A stretch of 64,000 nucleotides of DNA from Rhodovulum adriaticum (GTDB lineage: Bacteria; Pseudomonadota; Alphaproteobacteria; Rhodobacterales; Rhodobacteraceae): positions 45,927 to 109,926 of the forward strand of contig NZ_SLXL01000011.1 of NCBI RefSeq assembly GCF_004345735.1. Reading direction: 5' to 3'. Of this stretch, positions 9,240-17,603 are shown piece after piece; within the stretch, counting starts at the first letter, position 1; each line of letters begins with the position of its first letter. Below the pieces are notes generated by a model. That model saw nothing but the letters and a program-made list of their open reading frames with translations, did not search any database and was not told the DNA's origin. The position numbers and the translations under genes are program-made.

Positions 9240-10001
9240 ATGCTGAAAACCCGCATCATCCCCTGCCTTGACGTGGCCGACGGCCGCGTGGTCAAGGGCG
9301 TCAACTTCGTCAATCTGATCGATGCCGGCGACCCGGTCGAGGCGGCCAAGGCCTATGACGCCGCTGGCGCGGACGAGCTGTGCTTTCTCGACATCCACGC
9401 CACCCATGAAAACCGCGGCACGATGTTCGACGTGGTGCGCCGCACAGCGGAACAGTGCTTCATGCCGCTGACCGTGGGCGGCGGCGTGCGCACGGTCGAG
9501 GATGTGCGCGCCCTGCTGCTGGCGGGGGCGGACAAGGTCAGCTTCAACTCGGCCGCGGTGGCGAACCCGGACGTGGTGCGCCAGGCCGCCGATCAGTTCG
9601 GCAGCCAGTGCATCGTGGTTGCCATCGACGCGAAACAGGTCAGCCCCGGCAAGTGGGAAATCTTTACCCATGGCGGGCGCAAGCCCACGGGCATCAACGC
9701 GGTGGAATTCGCGAAAACGGTTGTGGCCAAGGGGGCAGGGGAAATCCTGCTGACCAGCATGGACCGGGATGGCACCAAATCGGGCTTCGACCTGGACCTG
9801 ACGCGCACGATTTCCGACGCGGTTGATGTGCCGGTGATCGCCTCGGGCGGGGTGGGGGAGTTGGACCACCTGGTAGAGGGCGTGACCAAGGGCGGCGCCA
9901 GCGCGGTACTGGCGGCGTCGATCTTTCATTTCGGCACCTTCACCATCGGCCAGGCCAAGGCCCATATGGCCGCCGCCGGCATCCCGGTGAGGCCGGCATG
10001 A
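9240..10001 (+). CDS. hisF: Imidazole glycerol phosphate synthase subunit HisF
   Basis: A 253-residue TIM barrel, the cyclase half of IGP synthase. It takes ammonia from the HisH glutaminase and converts PRFAR to IGP and AICAR. Features are [20 protein letters not shown] with catalytic D11, [36 protein letters not shown] with the second catalytic aspartate, and VIASGGVG. It overlaps hisE by 4 bp (ATGA). hisH is not in the window. Confidence 0.97.
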   Translation: MLKTRIIPCLDVADGRVVKGVNFVNLIDAGDPVEAAKAYDAAGADELCFLDIHATHENRGTMFDVVRRTAEQCFMPLTVGGGVRTVEDVRALLLAGADKVSFNSAAVANPDVVRQAADQFGSQCIVVAIDAKQVSPGKWEIFTHGGRKPTGINAVEFAKTVVAKGAGEILLTSMDRDGTKSGFDLDLTRTISDAVDVPVIASGGVGELDHLVEGVTKGGASAVLAASIFHFGTFTIGQAKAHMAAAGIPVRPA

Positions 10002-10306
10002 GCGCGCTGGAACGCCTTGCCGCCACCATAGAGGCCCGCAAGGGCGCGGACCCGGATACGTCCTGGACGGCCAAGCTGCTGGCCAAAGGCCCGGAAAAAT
10101 GCGCCGAGAAATTCGGCGAGGAATCGGTCGAGGCCATCATCGAGGCGGTCAAGGGCGATCGCGACCGCCTGACATCCGAGGCGGCGGATGTGCTGTATCA
10201 CCTGCTGGTGATGCTGGCCGCGCGCGATGTGGCGCTGGCGGATGTTCTGGCGGAACTTGAACGGCGCGAGGGCACATCCGGCATCGCCGAGAAGGCCGCG
10301 CGCTGA
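9998..10306 (+). CDS. hisE: Phosphoribosyl-ATP pyrophosphatase (HisE)
   Basis: A 102-residue all-alpha MazG-like enzyme that hydrolyses PR-ATP to PR-AMP in histidine synthesis. It shows [29 protein letters not shown] with the acidic metal-binding residues, and [14 protein letters not shown]. Length is typical for a stand-alone HisE not fused to HisI. The 4-bp overlap with hisF implies translational coupling, and a perfect palindrome ends the operon. Confidence 0.96.
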   Translation: MSALERLAATIEARKGADPDTSWTAKLLAKGPEKCAEKFGEESVEAIIEAVKGDRDRLTSEAADVLYHLLVMLAARDVALADVLAELERREGTSGIAEKAAR

Positions 10307-10335
10307 GCCACGGTTTTTCGCGAAAAACCGTGGCT
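10306..10335. terminator. Bidirectional terminator, perfect 30-bp palindrome
   Basis: AGCCACGGTTTTTCG at 10306-10320 is exactly complementary to 10321-10335. The T run on one side and A run on the other let it work in both directions between convergent hisE and the NUDIX gene. It starts within the hisE stop codon. Confidence 0.85.
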
Positions 10336-10341
10336 GCGGGG

Positions 10342-11049
10342 TTAGCCCAGGCGGCGGAATTCCGACCGCCCCGTCCGATTGTCGAAAAACGGCACGCTTG
10401 CGGGGGGCAGGCCCGTTTGGGTCAGGCGCGCCACCTCGGCCAGCACGACCTCGGTGATGAAGGGCAGGTCGAAGCGCCGCGCCTCGGCCAGCGGAACCCA
10501 TTGCAGGTGGCTCAGTTCTTCCTCGGCGCCGGAAAAATCGTCGGGATCGTTGGCCACGGCCTCGGCCTCGACCAGGAAGAAGCGCGCGTCGAACCGGCGC
10601 GGCCGTCCCGGCGGGGTGACCGCGCGAAAGACGAAATGAAACCCCGCGGGCGAGGGCAGATGCCCGCTGTCGGCAAAGCCGCGCCAGCCGCGGGGCGCGG
10701 GGCGGTCCCAGGCGCCCGGCGTGCCAAAGATCAGGCCGGTTTCCTCCCACACCTCGCGGATCGCCGCCGCCACCAGGGCCGAGGCAAGCGCGGGGTCGGT
10801 TTCAGCGCGCAGGCGCGCATCGCAATTGCCGGTCAACGGGCAGGCCAGCGGCACATCGGCATCGGTGGCGTCCACGGCGCCGCCGGGGAAGACGAATTTG
10901 TTGGGCATGAAGGCCGCGCTGGCGCCGCGCTGGCCCATCAGGACGCTTGGCACGCCGCCTTTGTCGCGCAGCACGATAACCGTTGCCGCGTCGCGGATCG
11001 GCGGATCGCCTAGGTCCTGTCCCCGAAGCCGTGCATCCGTTTCGCCCAT
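10342..11049 (-). CDS. NUDIX hydrolase
   Basis: A 235-residue NUDIX-fold protein. The box is split: FPGGAVDATDAD near residue 54 and, about 40 residues later, AAIREVWEETGLIFG, the REVxEExG core that binds metal. This long insertion is seen in NUDT19-type (CoA diphosphatase-like) members. Substrate is not known. Its start overlaps the end of the upstream DUF983 gene by 40 bp, suggesting coupled translation. Confidence 0.85.
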   Translation of the reverse strand: MGETDARLRGQDLGDPPIRDAATVIVLRDKGGVPSVLMGQRGASAAFMPNKFVFPGGAVDATDADVPLACPLTGNCDARLRAETDPALASALVAAAIREVWEETGLIFGTPGAWDRPAPRGWRGFADSGHLPSPAGFHFVFRAVTPPGRPRRFDARFFLVEAEAVANDPDDFSGAEEELSHLQWVPLAEARRFDLPFITEVVLAEVARLTQTGLPPASVPFFDNRTGRSEFRRLG

Positions 11050-11408
11050 TGCAATGCCACCATCACCCCTTTCAGACGGGGTAGAAGGTATAGGGCCAAG
11101 CCCACGCAGCCAATGGTGAAAACAGAGGTAACCACCAGCGGATCGGGATTGAAGGCAGATACGACCCAGGCCAGCAGCGGCGTCATCAGCGCCCCGACGA
11201 TCAGCACGGTCAGATAGGCCGGGCCGTCATCGGAATGGTGGTGATGCAGATCCTCGGTGCAGACCGGGCAATGATCGCGCACGGTCAGGTAGCCCACGAA
11301 CAGCGGACCCGCCCCGCAATTGGGGCAACGCTTGCACCAGCCGCGAATAACGGCCTCGCCCAGCGGTCTTTGATCGGACTCGCACATATGTCCATCGGTC
11401 GTCGTCAT
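11010..11408 (-). CDS. DUF983 zinc-ribbon membrane protein
   Basis: A 132-residue protein with an N-terminal zinc ribbon (CKRCPNCG and, further on, CPVC) followed by two transmembrane helices (about residues 67-85 and 93-111). This matches DUF983, a family common in Alphaproteobacteria and often near cytochrome oxidase or NUDIX genes. Function is unknown. It may start at ATG 11408 or at an internal Met eight residues in. Confidence 0.85.
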   Translation of the reverse strand: MTTTDGHMCESDQRPLGEAVIRGWCKRCPNCGAGPLFVGYLTVRDHCPVCTEDLHHHHSDDGPAYLTVLIVGALMTPLLAWVVSAFNPDPLVVTSVFTIGCVGLALYLLPRLKGVMVALQWAKRMHGFGDRT

Positions 11409-11604
11409 GGCCGCGCCTCCTGCCGCGCGTGTCCCTAAAGGTAGGAAACAGGCCCCTATTTCCTAGAGGACGCGCTGTCCTTGCGGCGGGATGTCGCAAA
11501 ATATCCGCCGCCCCGGCGACGGAAGTTCCTGGCCGCCGCGTATCAGGGGCACAAGGCGGCCAGAGGGGCCGCGATGGAATGCCAACCAGCGAAGGAGATG
11601 ACAG

Positions 11605-12270
11605 ATGACACGCATGCGCAAGGGACTGGCGATGACCGCGATGGCGGCCGGTGCGGCCGCGGTATTCGTTGCCGGAACGGTCGGTACGGCCAGCGCCTGG
11701 GGTTTTGACCGCGCGGCTGGGATGTTCAGCCAGATGGATGCCGACGAGGACGGCAAGCTGAGCCTGGAAGAATTCAGCGCCCGCGCCAAGGCGCGCTTTG
11801 AGGGGCTGGACAAGGACGGCGATGGTTTCCTGACCAAGGAAGAGGCCGCCGAGCTGCGCCCGCAAGGCCGGCGCTGGGACGGCCCGCGCGGTGGCCATGG
11901 CCGCGGCGGTCCGGGCATGATGCCCTATGGCCAGCAGATGGGGCCGGGCATGCAGGGTGGCCAGCAGATGGGTCCGGGCTATGGCGCCTTCGGCGGCATG
12001 CAGGGCACGGGGCCGATGGGGTCCGGCGGTTTCGGTGATCCGACGCTGACGCCCGAGCAGCGCGCCGAGCGCGCGGGCCAGCTGGTCGAACTGCTGGATG
12101 CCGATGGCGACGGCAAGCTGTCCGCCGAGGAAATGGCCAGCCGCCCGGGGCCGGAAATGATCTTTAACCGGGTCGATGCCGATGGCGATGGCGCGATCTC
12201 GAAGGAAGAGTTCGACGCCGCGATCGAGAAATTCGGCGGCCGCTTCGGCCCGCGCGGGATGATGCGCTAA
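11605..12270 (+). CDS. Secreted four-EF-hand calcium-binding protein
   Basis: A 221-residue exported protein with a signal peptide (residues 1-31, ending ASA) and four canonical EF-hand loops at about 45-56, 69-80, 165-176 and 191-202, all of DxDxDG type. The pairs are separated by a Gly/Met/Gln-rich linker (about 92-145) with repeated QQMGPG units. Ca2+ binding is strongly implied; the partner is not. GAAGGAG precedes the start. It is 74 bp upstream of an ECF sigma gene and in line with it. Confidence 0.88.
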   Translation: MTRMRKGLAMTAMAAGAAAVFVAGTVGTASAWGFDRAAGMFSQMDADEDGKLSLEEFSARAKARFEGLDKDGDGFLTKEEAAELRPQGRRWDGPRGGHGRGGPGMMPYGQQMGPGMQGGQQMGPGYGAFGGMQGTGPMGSGGFGDPTLTPEQRAERAGQLVELLDADGDGKLSAEEMASRPGPEMIFNRVDADGDGAISKEEFDAAIEKFGGRFGPRGMMR

Positions 12271-12344
12271 AACGTGGTGCGGCGGGGCCGGACGCGCCCC
12301 GCCGCATTGCCGCACCGACCGGGACCGGATAGGCCGGAGGCAGG

Positions 12345-12929
12345 ATGGACATGGCCTTGGACGCATCGGGCGAGGAAACGGACGAAGACCTGCTGGCCGC
12401 TTACGGTCAGGGCGACGCCCGCGCGGCGCGTATCCTGACGCTGCGGCTGACACCGCGGGTTCTGTCCTTTGCCGCCCGCCTGCTGGGCGACGCGGCCGAG
12501 GCCGAGGATGTCGCGCAAGAGGCGATGCTGCGGCTTTGGCGGATGGCGCCGGACTGGCGAACGGGCGAGGCCAAGGTATCCACCTGGCTGTTTCGGGTGG
12601 CCTCCAACCTGTGCACCGACCGGCTGCGGCGGCGCCGCAGTCAGGGGTTGGACAGCGTGCCCGAGCCCGAGGACGACACGCCGGGGGCAGAGGCGCGGCT
12701 GTTGACCGAGGCCCGCGCCCGTGCCCTGCAAGAGGCGCTGGACGGGTTGCCGGAGCGACAGCGCCAGGCCGTGATCCTGCGCCATCTCGAGGGGCTTGCG
12801 AACCCCGAGATCGCGGAGATCATGGAGATCAGCACCGAGGCGGTCGAAAGCCTGACCGCCCGGGGCAAGAGGGCGCTGAAGGCGGGGTTGACCGCGCGGC
12901 GCGGGGAATTGGGGTTGCACGATGACTGA
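12345..12929 (+). CDS. ECF-type RNA polymerase sigma factor
   Basis: A 194-residue sigma-70 family protein with region 2 (about 19-88: DLLAAYGQGDARAARIL, AEDVAQEAMLRLWRM, VSTWLFRVASNLCTDRLRRRR) and region 4 (about 125-182: LPERQRQAVILRHLEGLANPEIAEIMEIS). It lacks region 3, as ECF factors do. It overlaps the next small membrane protein gene by 8 bp, an arrangement typical of a sigma/anti-sigma pair. Target promoters are not identified. Confidence 0.93.
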   Translation: MDMALDASGEETDEDLLAAYGQGDARAARILTLRLTPRVLSFAARLLGDAAEAEDVAQEAMLRLWRMAPDWRTGEAKVSTWLFRVASNLCTDRLRRRRSQGLDSVPEPEDDTPGAEARLLTEARARALQEALDGLPERQRQAVILRHLEGLANPEIAEIMEISTEAVESLTARGKRALKAGLTARRGELGLHDD

Positions 12930-13326
12930 GCGGATGGACCGGGATGGACCGGCGATGACAGACGCGGAACTTGACTCGCTGTTCGAGGCTGCGCGGGTAT
13001 CTGCGCCCGATCCCTCGGCGGCACTGCTGGCCCGGATCATGGACGATGCCATGGCCCAGGCCGGGGCGCGGGCCGTGCCCGATCCCGCGCCCGCCCCGCA
13101 GCGGCGGCCAGGCGGATCGGTGCGCCGGCGCCTGCTGGCCTGTGTCCTTGCCGGGCTGGGCGGCTGGCCCTCGATGGCCGGGCTCGCAACCGCGGGCGTT
13201 GTGGGAATATGGATCGGCTATGCCGATCCGGTGGGGCTGGATGCCGTGACCACGGCGATGCTGGGCGGCGGCTACGGGCCGGCCGATCTGGCGCCCAGCC
13301 TCGATACATTCTTGCAGGAGGGCTGA
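12922..13326 (+). CDS. Small membrane protein, putative anti-sigma factor
   Basis: A 134-residue protein starting 8 bp inside the sigma gene. The N-terminal half is acidic and probably cytoplasmic (DAELDSLFEAARVSAPDPSAALLARIM), followed by a basic stretch and one hydrophobic segment at about 70-100, then a short extracytoplasmic tail. Position and topology suggest an anti-sigma factor of the two-gene ECF type. No ZAS zinc motif (HxxxCxxC) is seen, so the role is inferred from context only. Confidence 0.7.
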   Translation: MTERMDRDGPAMTDAELDSLFEAARVSAPDPSAALLARIMDDAMAQAGARAVPDPAPAPQRRPGGSVRRRLLACVLAGLGGWPSMAGLATAGVVGIWIGYADPVGLDAVTTAMLGGGYGPADLAPSLDTFLQEG

Positions 13327-13328
13327 GC

Positions 13329-13844
13329 ATGGCCGACACGGATACGACCAAGACCCCCGCGCCGCGTACGCGCACCTGGGTGCGGGTGGCGCTGATCGTC
13401 AGCCTGGCCCTGAACCTGCTGATTGTCGGCATGATCGGCGGTGCCGTTGTGGGCCATCGCGGCGGCCCCCCGCGCGCGGATATGGGCGAGGCCGCCTATG
13501 GCCCCTATGCCCGCGCCCTGGCCGATGAGGACCGCGCCGCCCTGCGCCGGGCGATGCGGGCAGAGGCGCCGCGCCTGCGCGAAAACCGTATGGCGGTACG
13601 GCAGGGGTTTCGGGATCTGCTGGGCGCGCTCCGCGCCGATCCCTACGAACCCGGCCGCGTCGCCGATATCCTGGCCGAGCAGGAGGCCCGGGTGCGCGAC
13701 CAGGGGCAGATCTGGCGCGGTCTGTTGGTGACGCGGCTGGAAACCATGTCGCCGGAAGAGCGGGCCGCCTTTGCCGACCGGCTGGAACGTGTCCTGCGGC
13801 GCGGTCCGCCCGTCCGGGACCATCGTGACGGGCCGCGGCGCTAG
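13329..13844 (+). CDS. Periplasmic heavy-metal sensor/CnrX-CpxP-like protein
   Basis: A 171-residue protein with one N-terminal membrane anchor (about residues 18-42) and an alpha-helical periplasmic domain rich in Arg and Glu. It resembles the heavy-metal resistance (CnrX/Spy-CpxP-like) family: ALADEDRAALRRAMRAE, FRDLLGALRADPYEPGRV, and LETMSPEERAAFADRLERVL near the end. It begins 2 bp after the putative anti-sigma gene. It probably senses or buffers metal or envelope stress for the sigma factor. Confidence 0.75.
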   Translation: MADTDTTKTPAPRTRTWVRVALIVSLALNLLIVGMIGGAVVGHRGGPPRADMGEAAYGPYARALADEDRAALRRAMRAEAPRLRENRMAVRQGFRDLLGALRADPYEPGRVADILAEQEARVRDQGQIWRGLLVTRLETMSPEERAAFADRLERVLRRGPPVRDHRDGPRR

Positions 13845-13870
13845 GGCTGGGCACACCCGCTACCGCCCGA

Positions 13871-13899
13871 AAGGCATCGCATTTTCAATGTGATGCCTT
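13871..13899. terminator. Hairpin between convergent genes
   Basis: AAGGCATCGCATT (13871-13883) pairs with AATGTGATGCCTT (13887-13899), one G-T wobble, across TTC. It lies between the CpxP-like gene and pleD. A short T/C tract lies downstream but no clear U run, so termination is likely but not certain. Confidence 0.6.
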
Positions 13900-13995
13900 C
13901 GGTGCGTTGGGGTTTTCCTTGCACATCACCGGGTCCGCACTGCGCGATGGTACGCGGGGCGGCGACGCCCCTTTCGTTAGCGTGCTCAGCCGTCT

Positions 13996-15390
13996 TCAGG
14001 CGGCGGTTCGGCTGATCTCGACCATGTTGCGCCCGCCCGCCTTGGCGGCGTAAAGCGCGCGGTCGGCCTCTGCCAGCAGGTCGGCGACCGCGCGTTCCGC
14101 GCCGGCCCCGGCGACCACTGCCCCGCCCCCCATGGTCACGCCCAGGCTGACGGTTGCCGTGATCGTTCCCGGGCTGCCGGGCAGGGTAACCGGGCTGCCG
14201 CCGACCGCCTGGCGCAAGCGCTCTGCCGTGGCCAGCGCACCGGCGCGATCGGCGTCGGGCAGCGCGATCAGGAATTCCTCTCCGCCGATGCGGGCCAGCA
14301 GGTCGGTATCGCGCAGGGCGCGTTTCAGCCGGTGAGCCACCTCCATGATGACGCTGTCGCCCGCCGCGTGGCCGTGCCGGTCGTTGACCTGCTTGAAGCG
14401 GTCGATATCCAGAACGATCACCGCGAAATCCCGGCCGGACTGCGCCGCGCGCCCGGCCATGCGCGCCAGTGCGGGCAGGGCATAGCGGCGGTTGTAAAGG
14501 CCGGTCAGCGCATCCGTCACCGCCAGGCGCAACCCATCCTCCAGCGAGGCACGCAGCCGTTCGGCTTGTCGTTTGCGCCGCAATTGGTTGCGGATGCGCA
14601 GGACCAGCTCTTCGGGGTCGACGGGTAGGGGCAGGATGTCGGTCGCGCCCAGATCCAGCGCCATGGCGGCCGTGTCGCCCGATGGCGCCTCGGTGGCGAA
14701 CAGGATGGCGGCGTGGCGCGTTTCGGGGCGGATGCACAATTCGCTGACCAGACCCAGCCCGGCGGGTTCATGGCCCGGATCGGTGCCGATCACGAACAGG
14801 TCGGGCGTGGGGCTGTCGGGGGGCGGCGCCAGCGCCTGGGCACGGGTCATCGTGGTCAGGCGGTCGCGGCACCGGCCGGTCAGGGCCTCGCGCCAGCCAC
14901 GCGCCAGCCGCGGCGGCGCGACCAGCGCGATGCGGCCCGGTCCCTCGAACCCGTTGGACGGCTCCGCAAAGCCGAGGGCGGCCTGCGCCGCGCTGCCCTG
15001 GGTCAGGTCGTGATTGCGCGCATGGGTGCGCAGCAGGCTACGGACACGGGCCAGCAGGCCGGTTCGGTTCAGCGGCTTGGTCAGGAAATCATCGGCGCCG
15101 GCCTCCAGCGCGCGCAGCCGGGCCGCCGGGTCGGGCGAGGCGGTCACGACGATCAGCGGCAGGTCGGCGGTTGTGGGCATGCTGCGCAGGTGACGGCACA
15201 GTGCGACCCCGTCCATGTCGGGCAGCCCCACGTCCAGCAGCACCATATCCGGCGGCTCGCGCGCGATTTCTGTCAGCGCGTCCTGTCCCGTTGCCGCCTG
15301 GGCCACCCTGTAATGGGCCCGTTCCAGCAGAACCTTCATGACGATTCGGTTGGTGGCCAGATCGTCGACGATCAGAACCGTGCGGGGCAT
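13996..15390 (-). CDS. pleD: PleD-family diguanylate cyclase response regulator
   Basis: A 464-residue REC-REC-GGDEF protein. The first receiver (1-120) has phospho-acceptor D53 in LLDVGLPDMDG and the KPLN switch lysine. The second (about 155-275) is degenerate and serves dimerisation in PleD. The cyclase domain (about 290-460) contains TDALTGLYNRRY, the RDTD product-inhibition site and GGEEF. It makes cyclic di-GMP from two GTP; in Caulobacter PleD controls polar development. Here it is not next to divK and is divergent from DUF3572. Confidence 0.93.
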   Translation of the reverse strand: MPRTVLIVDDLATNRIVMKVLLERAHYRVAQAATGQDALTEIAREPPDMVLLDVGLPDMDGVALCRHLRSMPTTADLPLIVVTASPDPAARLRALEAGADDFLTKPLNRTGLLARVRSLLRTHARNHDLTQGSAAQAALGFAEPSNGFEGPGRIALVAPPRLARGWREALTGRCRDRLTTMTRAQALAPPPDSPTPDLFVIGTDPGHEPAGLGLVSELCIRPETRHAAILFATEAPSGDTAAMALDLGATDILPLPVDPEELVLRIRNQLRRKRQAERLRASLEDGLRLAVTDALTGLYNRRYALPALARMAGRAAQSGRDFAVIVLDIDRFKQVNDRHGHAAGDSVIMEVAHRLKRALRDTDLLARIGGEEFLIALPDADRAGALATAERLRQAVGGSPVTLPGSPGTITATVSLGVTMGGGAVVAGAGAERAVADLLAEADRALYAAKAGGRNMVEISRTAA

Positions 15391-15507
15391 TTCCGGGGCC
15401 CTCCCTGCGGACGCGAAACGCGGAACTCTTGACTTGCAACACGGGCTTCAGTTTCCGGTAGGAAGGGTTAACAAACTCTTTAACACTGTTCGAAGTGGAG
15501 GGGGCAG

Positions 15508-15783
15508 ATGCACGACGAGTCCGAGCTGCTGGCGTTGCGGGCCCTGGCATGGCTGGTGGGCAACGACGAATTGCTGCCCGTCTTTCTGGGGGCCACCGGC
15601 GCGGGCGAGGCCGACCTGCGCGCGCGTGCCGCCGAGCCGGAATTCCTGGCCTCCGTTCTGGATTTCCTGCTGATGGACGATGCCTGGGTCATCGCCTTTT
15701 GCACCGCCGAGGGCCTGCCGGGCGAGGCCCTGTTGCGGGCGCGGGCCGCGCTGCCCGGCGGGGCGGACCCGCACTGGACCTGA
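15508..15783 (+). CDS. DUF3572 protein
   Basis: A 91-residue acidic helical protein matching DUF3572, an alphaproteobacterial family of unknown function: ALRALAWLVGNDELLPVFLGATG, then FLASVLDFLLMDDAWVIAFC. No signal peptide. It is divergent from pleD and upstream of the HAD gene, as often in Rhodobacteraceae. Confidence 0.85.
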   Translation: MHDESELLALRALAWLVGNDELLPVFLGATGAGEADLRARAAEPEFLASVLDFLLMDDAWVIAFCTAEGLPGEALLRARAALPGGADPHWT

Positions 15784-15841
15784 CCGCTTGCGTTGCGGCG
15801 CCTGTCCCGGCAAGAGGGGGTGACAGCAGCAGGCAGGTTTC

Positions 15842-16543
15842 ATGGGCAGATTGACCGCGATCCTTTTCGACAAGGACGGCACGCTTTTCGATTTTCACGC
15901 GACCTGGGGCGGCTGGGCGGCCGATTTCCTGACCGAACTGACGGATGGCGCCCCGGATGCCATGGCCCGGTTGGGGGCGGCCATCGGTTTCGATCCCGCC
16001 ACCACGCGGTTTGATCCGCATAGCCCGGTGATCGCGGGCACCCCGGACGAGGTCGCCGCGCTGATGCTGCCCCACCTGCCGCAGATGACCCCGCGCGCGC
16101 TGCTGACGCGGATGAACGCGGCGGCGGCCAGGGCGCCGCTGTGCCCGGCCGTGCCGCTGCCGCCGCTGATGGCCGATCTGGCCGCGCGCGGGCTGGCGCT
16201 GGGGGTGGCGACCAACGACGCCGAGGCCCCGGCGCGCGCGCATCTGTCCGCCGCGGGTGTGCTGGAGCGGTTCGATTTCATCGCCGGCTGCGACAGCGGG
16301 TTCGGCGCCAAGCCGGAACCGGGGCAGTTGCTGGCCTTTGCCGGGGCGGTGGGGTGCGCGCCGGACCAGGTCGCGATGATCGGCGACAGCCGCCACGACC
16401 TGCACGCGGGCCGCGCGGCGGGGATGACCACGATCGGCGTTCTGACTGGCCCGGCCCGGGCACAGGATCTGGCCGACCTGGCCGATGCGATCCTGCCCGA
16501 TATCGGCCACCTGCCCGATTACCTGAGCGCCGACGCCGGTTAG
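15842..16543 (+). CDS. HAD-family hydrolase (phosphoglycolate phosphatase-like)
   Basis: A 233-residue haloacid dehalogenase phosphatase. Motif I is DKDGT (residues 10-14), motif II GVATNDAE, motif III lysine in KPEPGQLL and motif IV IGDSRHDLHAGRAAG. An alpha-helical cap lies between motifs I and II. This class removes phosphate from small metabolites; phosphoglycolate would suit an organism with RuBisCO, but substrate is not determined by sequence. It precedes glpX on the same strand. Confidence 0.82.
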   Translation: MGRLTAILFDKDGTLFDFHATWGGWAADFLTELTDGAPDAMARLGAAIGFDPATTRFDPHSPVIAGTPDEVAALMLPHLPQMTPRALLTRMNAAAARAPLCPAVPLPPLMADLAARGLALGVATNDAEAPARAHLSAAGVLERFDFIAGCDSGFGAKPEPGQLLAFAGAVGCAPDQVAMIGDSRHDLHAGRAAGMTTIGVLTGPARAQDLADLADAILPDIGHLPDYLSADAG

Positions 16544-16628
16544 GGCGCGGTCCTGCGCCCCCTTGTCTTGGCGGCGCCGGGGGGGCTAGATATCGGCATA
16601 CCATCCATTGCAGCCACAGGATTTCCCG

Positions 16629-17600
16629 ATGTCCCCGACCGCGCCCACCGATTTCAACGACCGGATGCTTTCCCTCGGTCTGGCCCGTGTTTCCGAGAGG
16701 GCGGCGCTGGCCTCGGCCAAGCTGATCGGCCATGGCGACGAAAAGGCCGCCGACCAGGCCGCCGTCGATGCCATGCGGACCGAACTGAACCGGCTGGATA
16801 TCCAGGGCGTTGTGGTCATCGGCGAGGGTGAGCGCGACGAGGCGCCGATGCTGTATATCGGCGAAGAGGTCGGGTCGGGCGAAGGTCCGGCGGTGGATAT
16901 CGCGCTGGACCCGCTGGAGGGCACGACGCTGACCGCCAAGGACATGCCCAACGCCCTGGCCGTGATCGCGATGGGGCCACGCGGGTCGATGCTGCACGCG
17001 CCCGACGTGTACATGGAAAAACTGGCCATCGGGCCGGGCTATCCCGAGGGTGTGGTGACGCTGGACATGTCGCCCGCCGAACGGGTGCGCAAGCTGGCCA
17101 AGGAAAAGGGCGGCGATACCGATGACATCACCGTCTGCATCCTGGAACGCCCCCGGCACGAGGCCCTGATCGCCGAGGTTCGGTCCACCGGCGCGGCGAT
17201 CCGCCTGATTACCGATGGCGACGTGGCCGGTGTGATGCACTGCGCCGAGGCCGATCGGACCGGCATCGACATGTACATGGGGTCGGGCGGGGCGCCCGAG
17301 GGGGTGCTGGCCGCCGCCGCGCTGAAATGCATGGGCGGGCAGATGTACGGCCAGCTGCTGTTCCGCAACGATGACGAGCGGGGCCGCGCGGCCAAGCACG
17401 GCGTGACAGACCTGGATCGCGTCTATGCCCGCGACGACATGGTGACCCGCGACGTGATCTTTGCCGCGACCGGGGTGACCGACGGTTCGCTGCTGCCGGG
17501 GATCAAGCGTGAGGTCGGCTGGCTGACCGCCGAGACCCTGCTGATGCGGTCCAAGACCGGCTCGGTCCGGCGGATGACCTACCGCACGCCCATCGAGTGA
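16629..17600 (+). CDS. glpX: Class II fructose-1,6-bisphosphatase (GlpX)
   Basis: A 323-residue cytoplasmic phosphatase converting fructose-1,6-bisphosphate to fructose-6-phosphate in gluconeogenesis and the Calvin cycle; many relatives also act on sedoheptulose-1,7-bisphosphate. Motifs are VVIGEGERDEAPMLYIGE (metal-binding acids), DIALDPLEGTTLTA, ITDGDV and GSGGAPEGVL. ATG at 16629 is preferred over 16608 because ACAGGA lies about 9 nt upstream. recJ follows 3 bp later. Confidence 0.96.
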   Translation: MSPTAPTDFNDRMLSLGLARVSERAALASAKLIGHGDEKAADQAAVDAMRTELNRLDIQGVVVIGEGERDEAPMLYIGEEVGSGEGPAVDIALDPLEGTTLTAKDMPNALAVIAMGPRGSMLHAPDVYMEKLAIGPGYPEGVVTLDMSPAERVRKLAKEKGGDTDDITVCILERPRHEALIAEVRSTGAAIRLITDGDVAGVMHCAEADRTGIDMYMGSGGAPEGVLAAAALKCMGGQMYGQLLFRNDDERGRAAKHGVTDLDRVYARDDMVTRDVIFAATGVTDGSLLPGIKREVGWLTAETLLMRSKTGSVRRMTYRTPIE

Positions 17601-17603
17601 GGC

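Noticed and set aside
11520..11604. ECF-type promoter GGAAGTT...CGTAT before the EF-hand gene
   Set aside because: The spacer is several bases too short for an ECF promoter.
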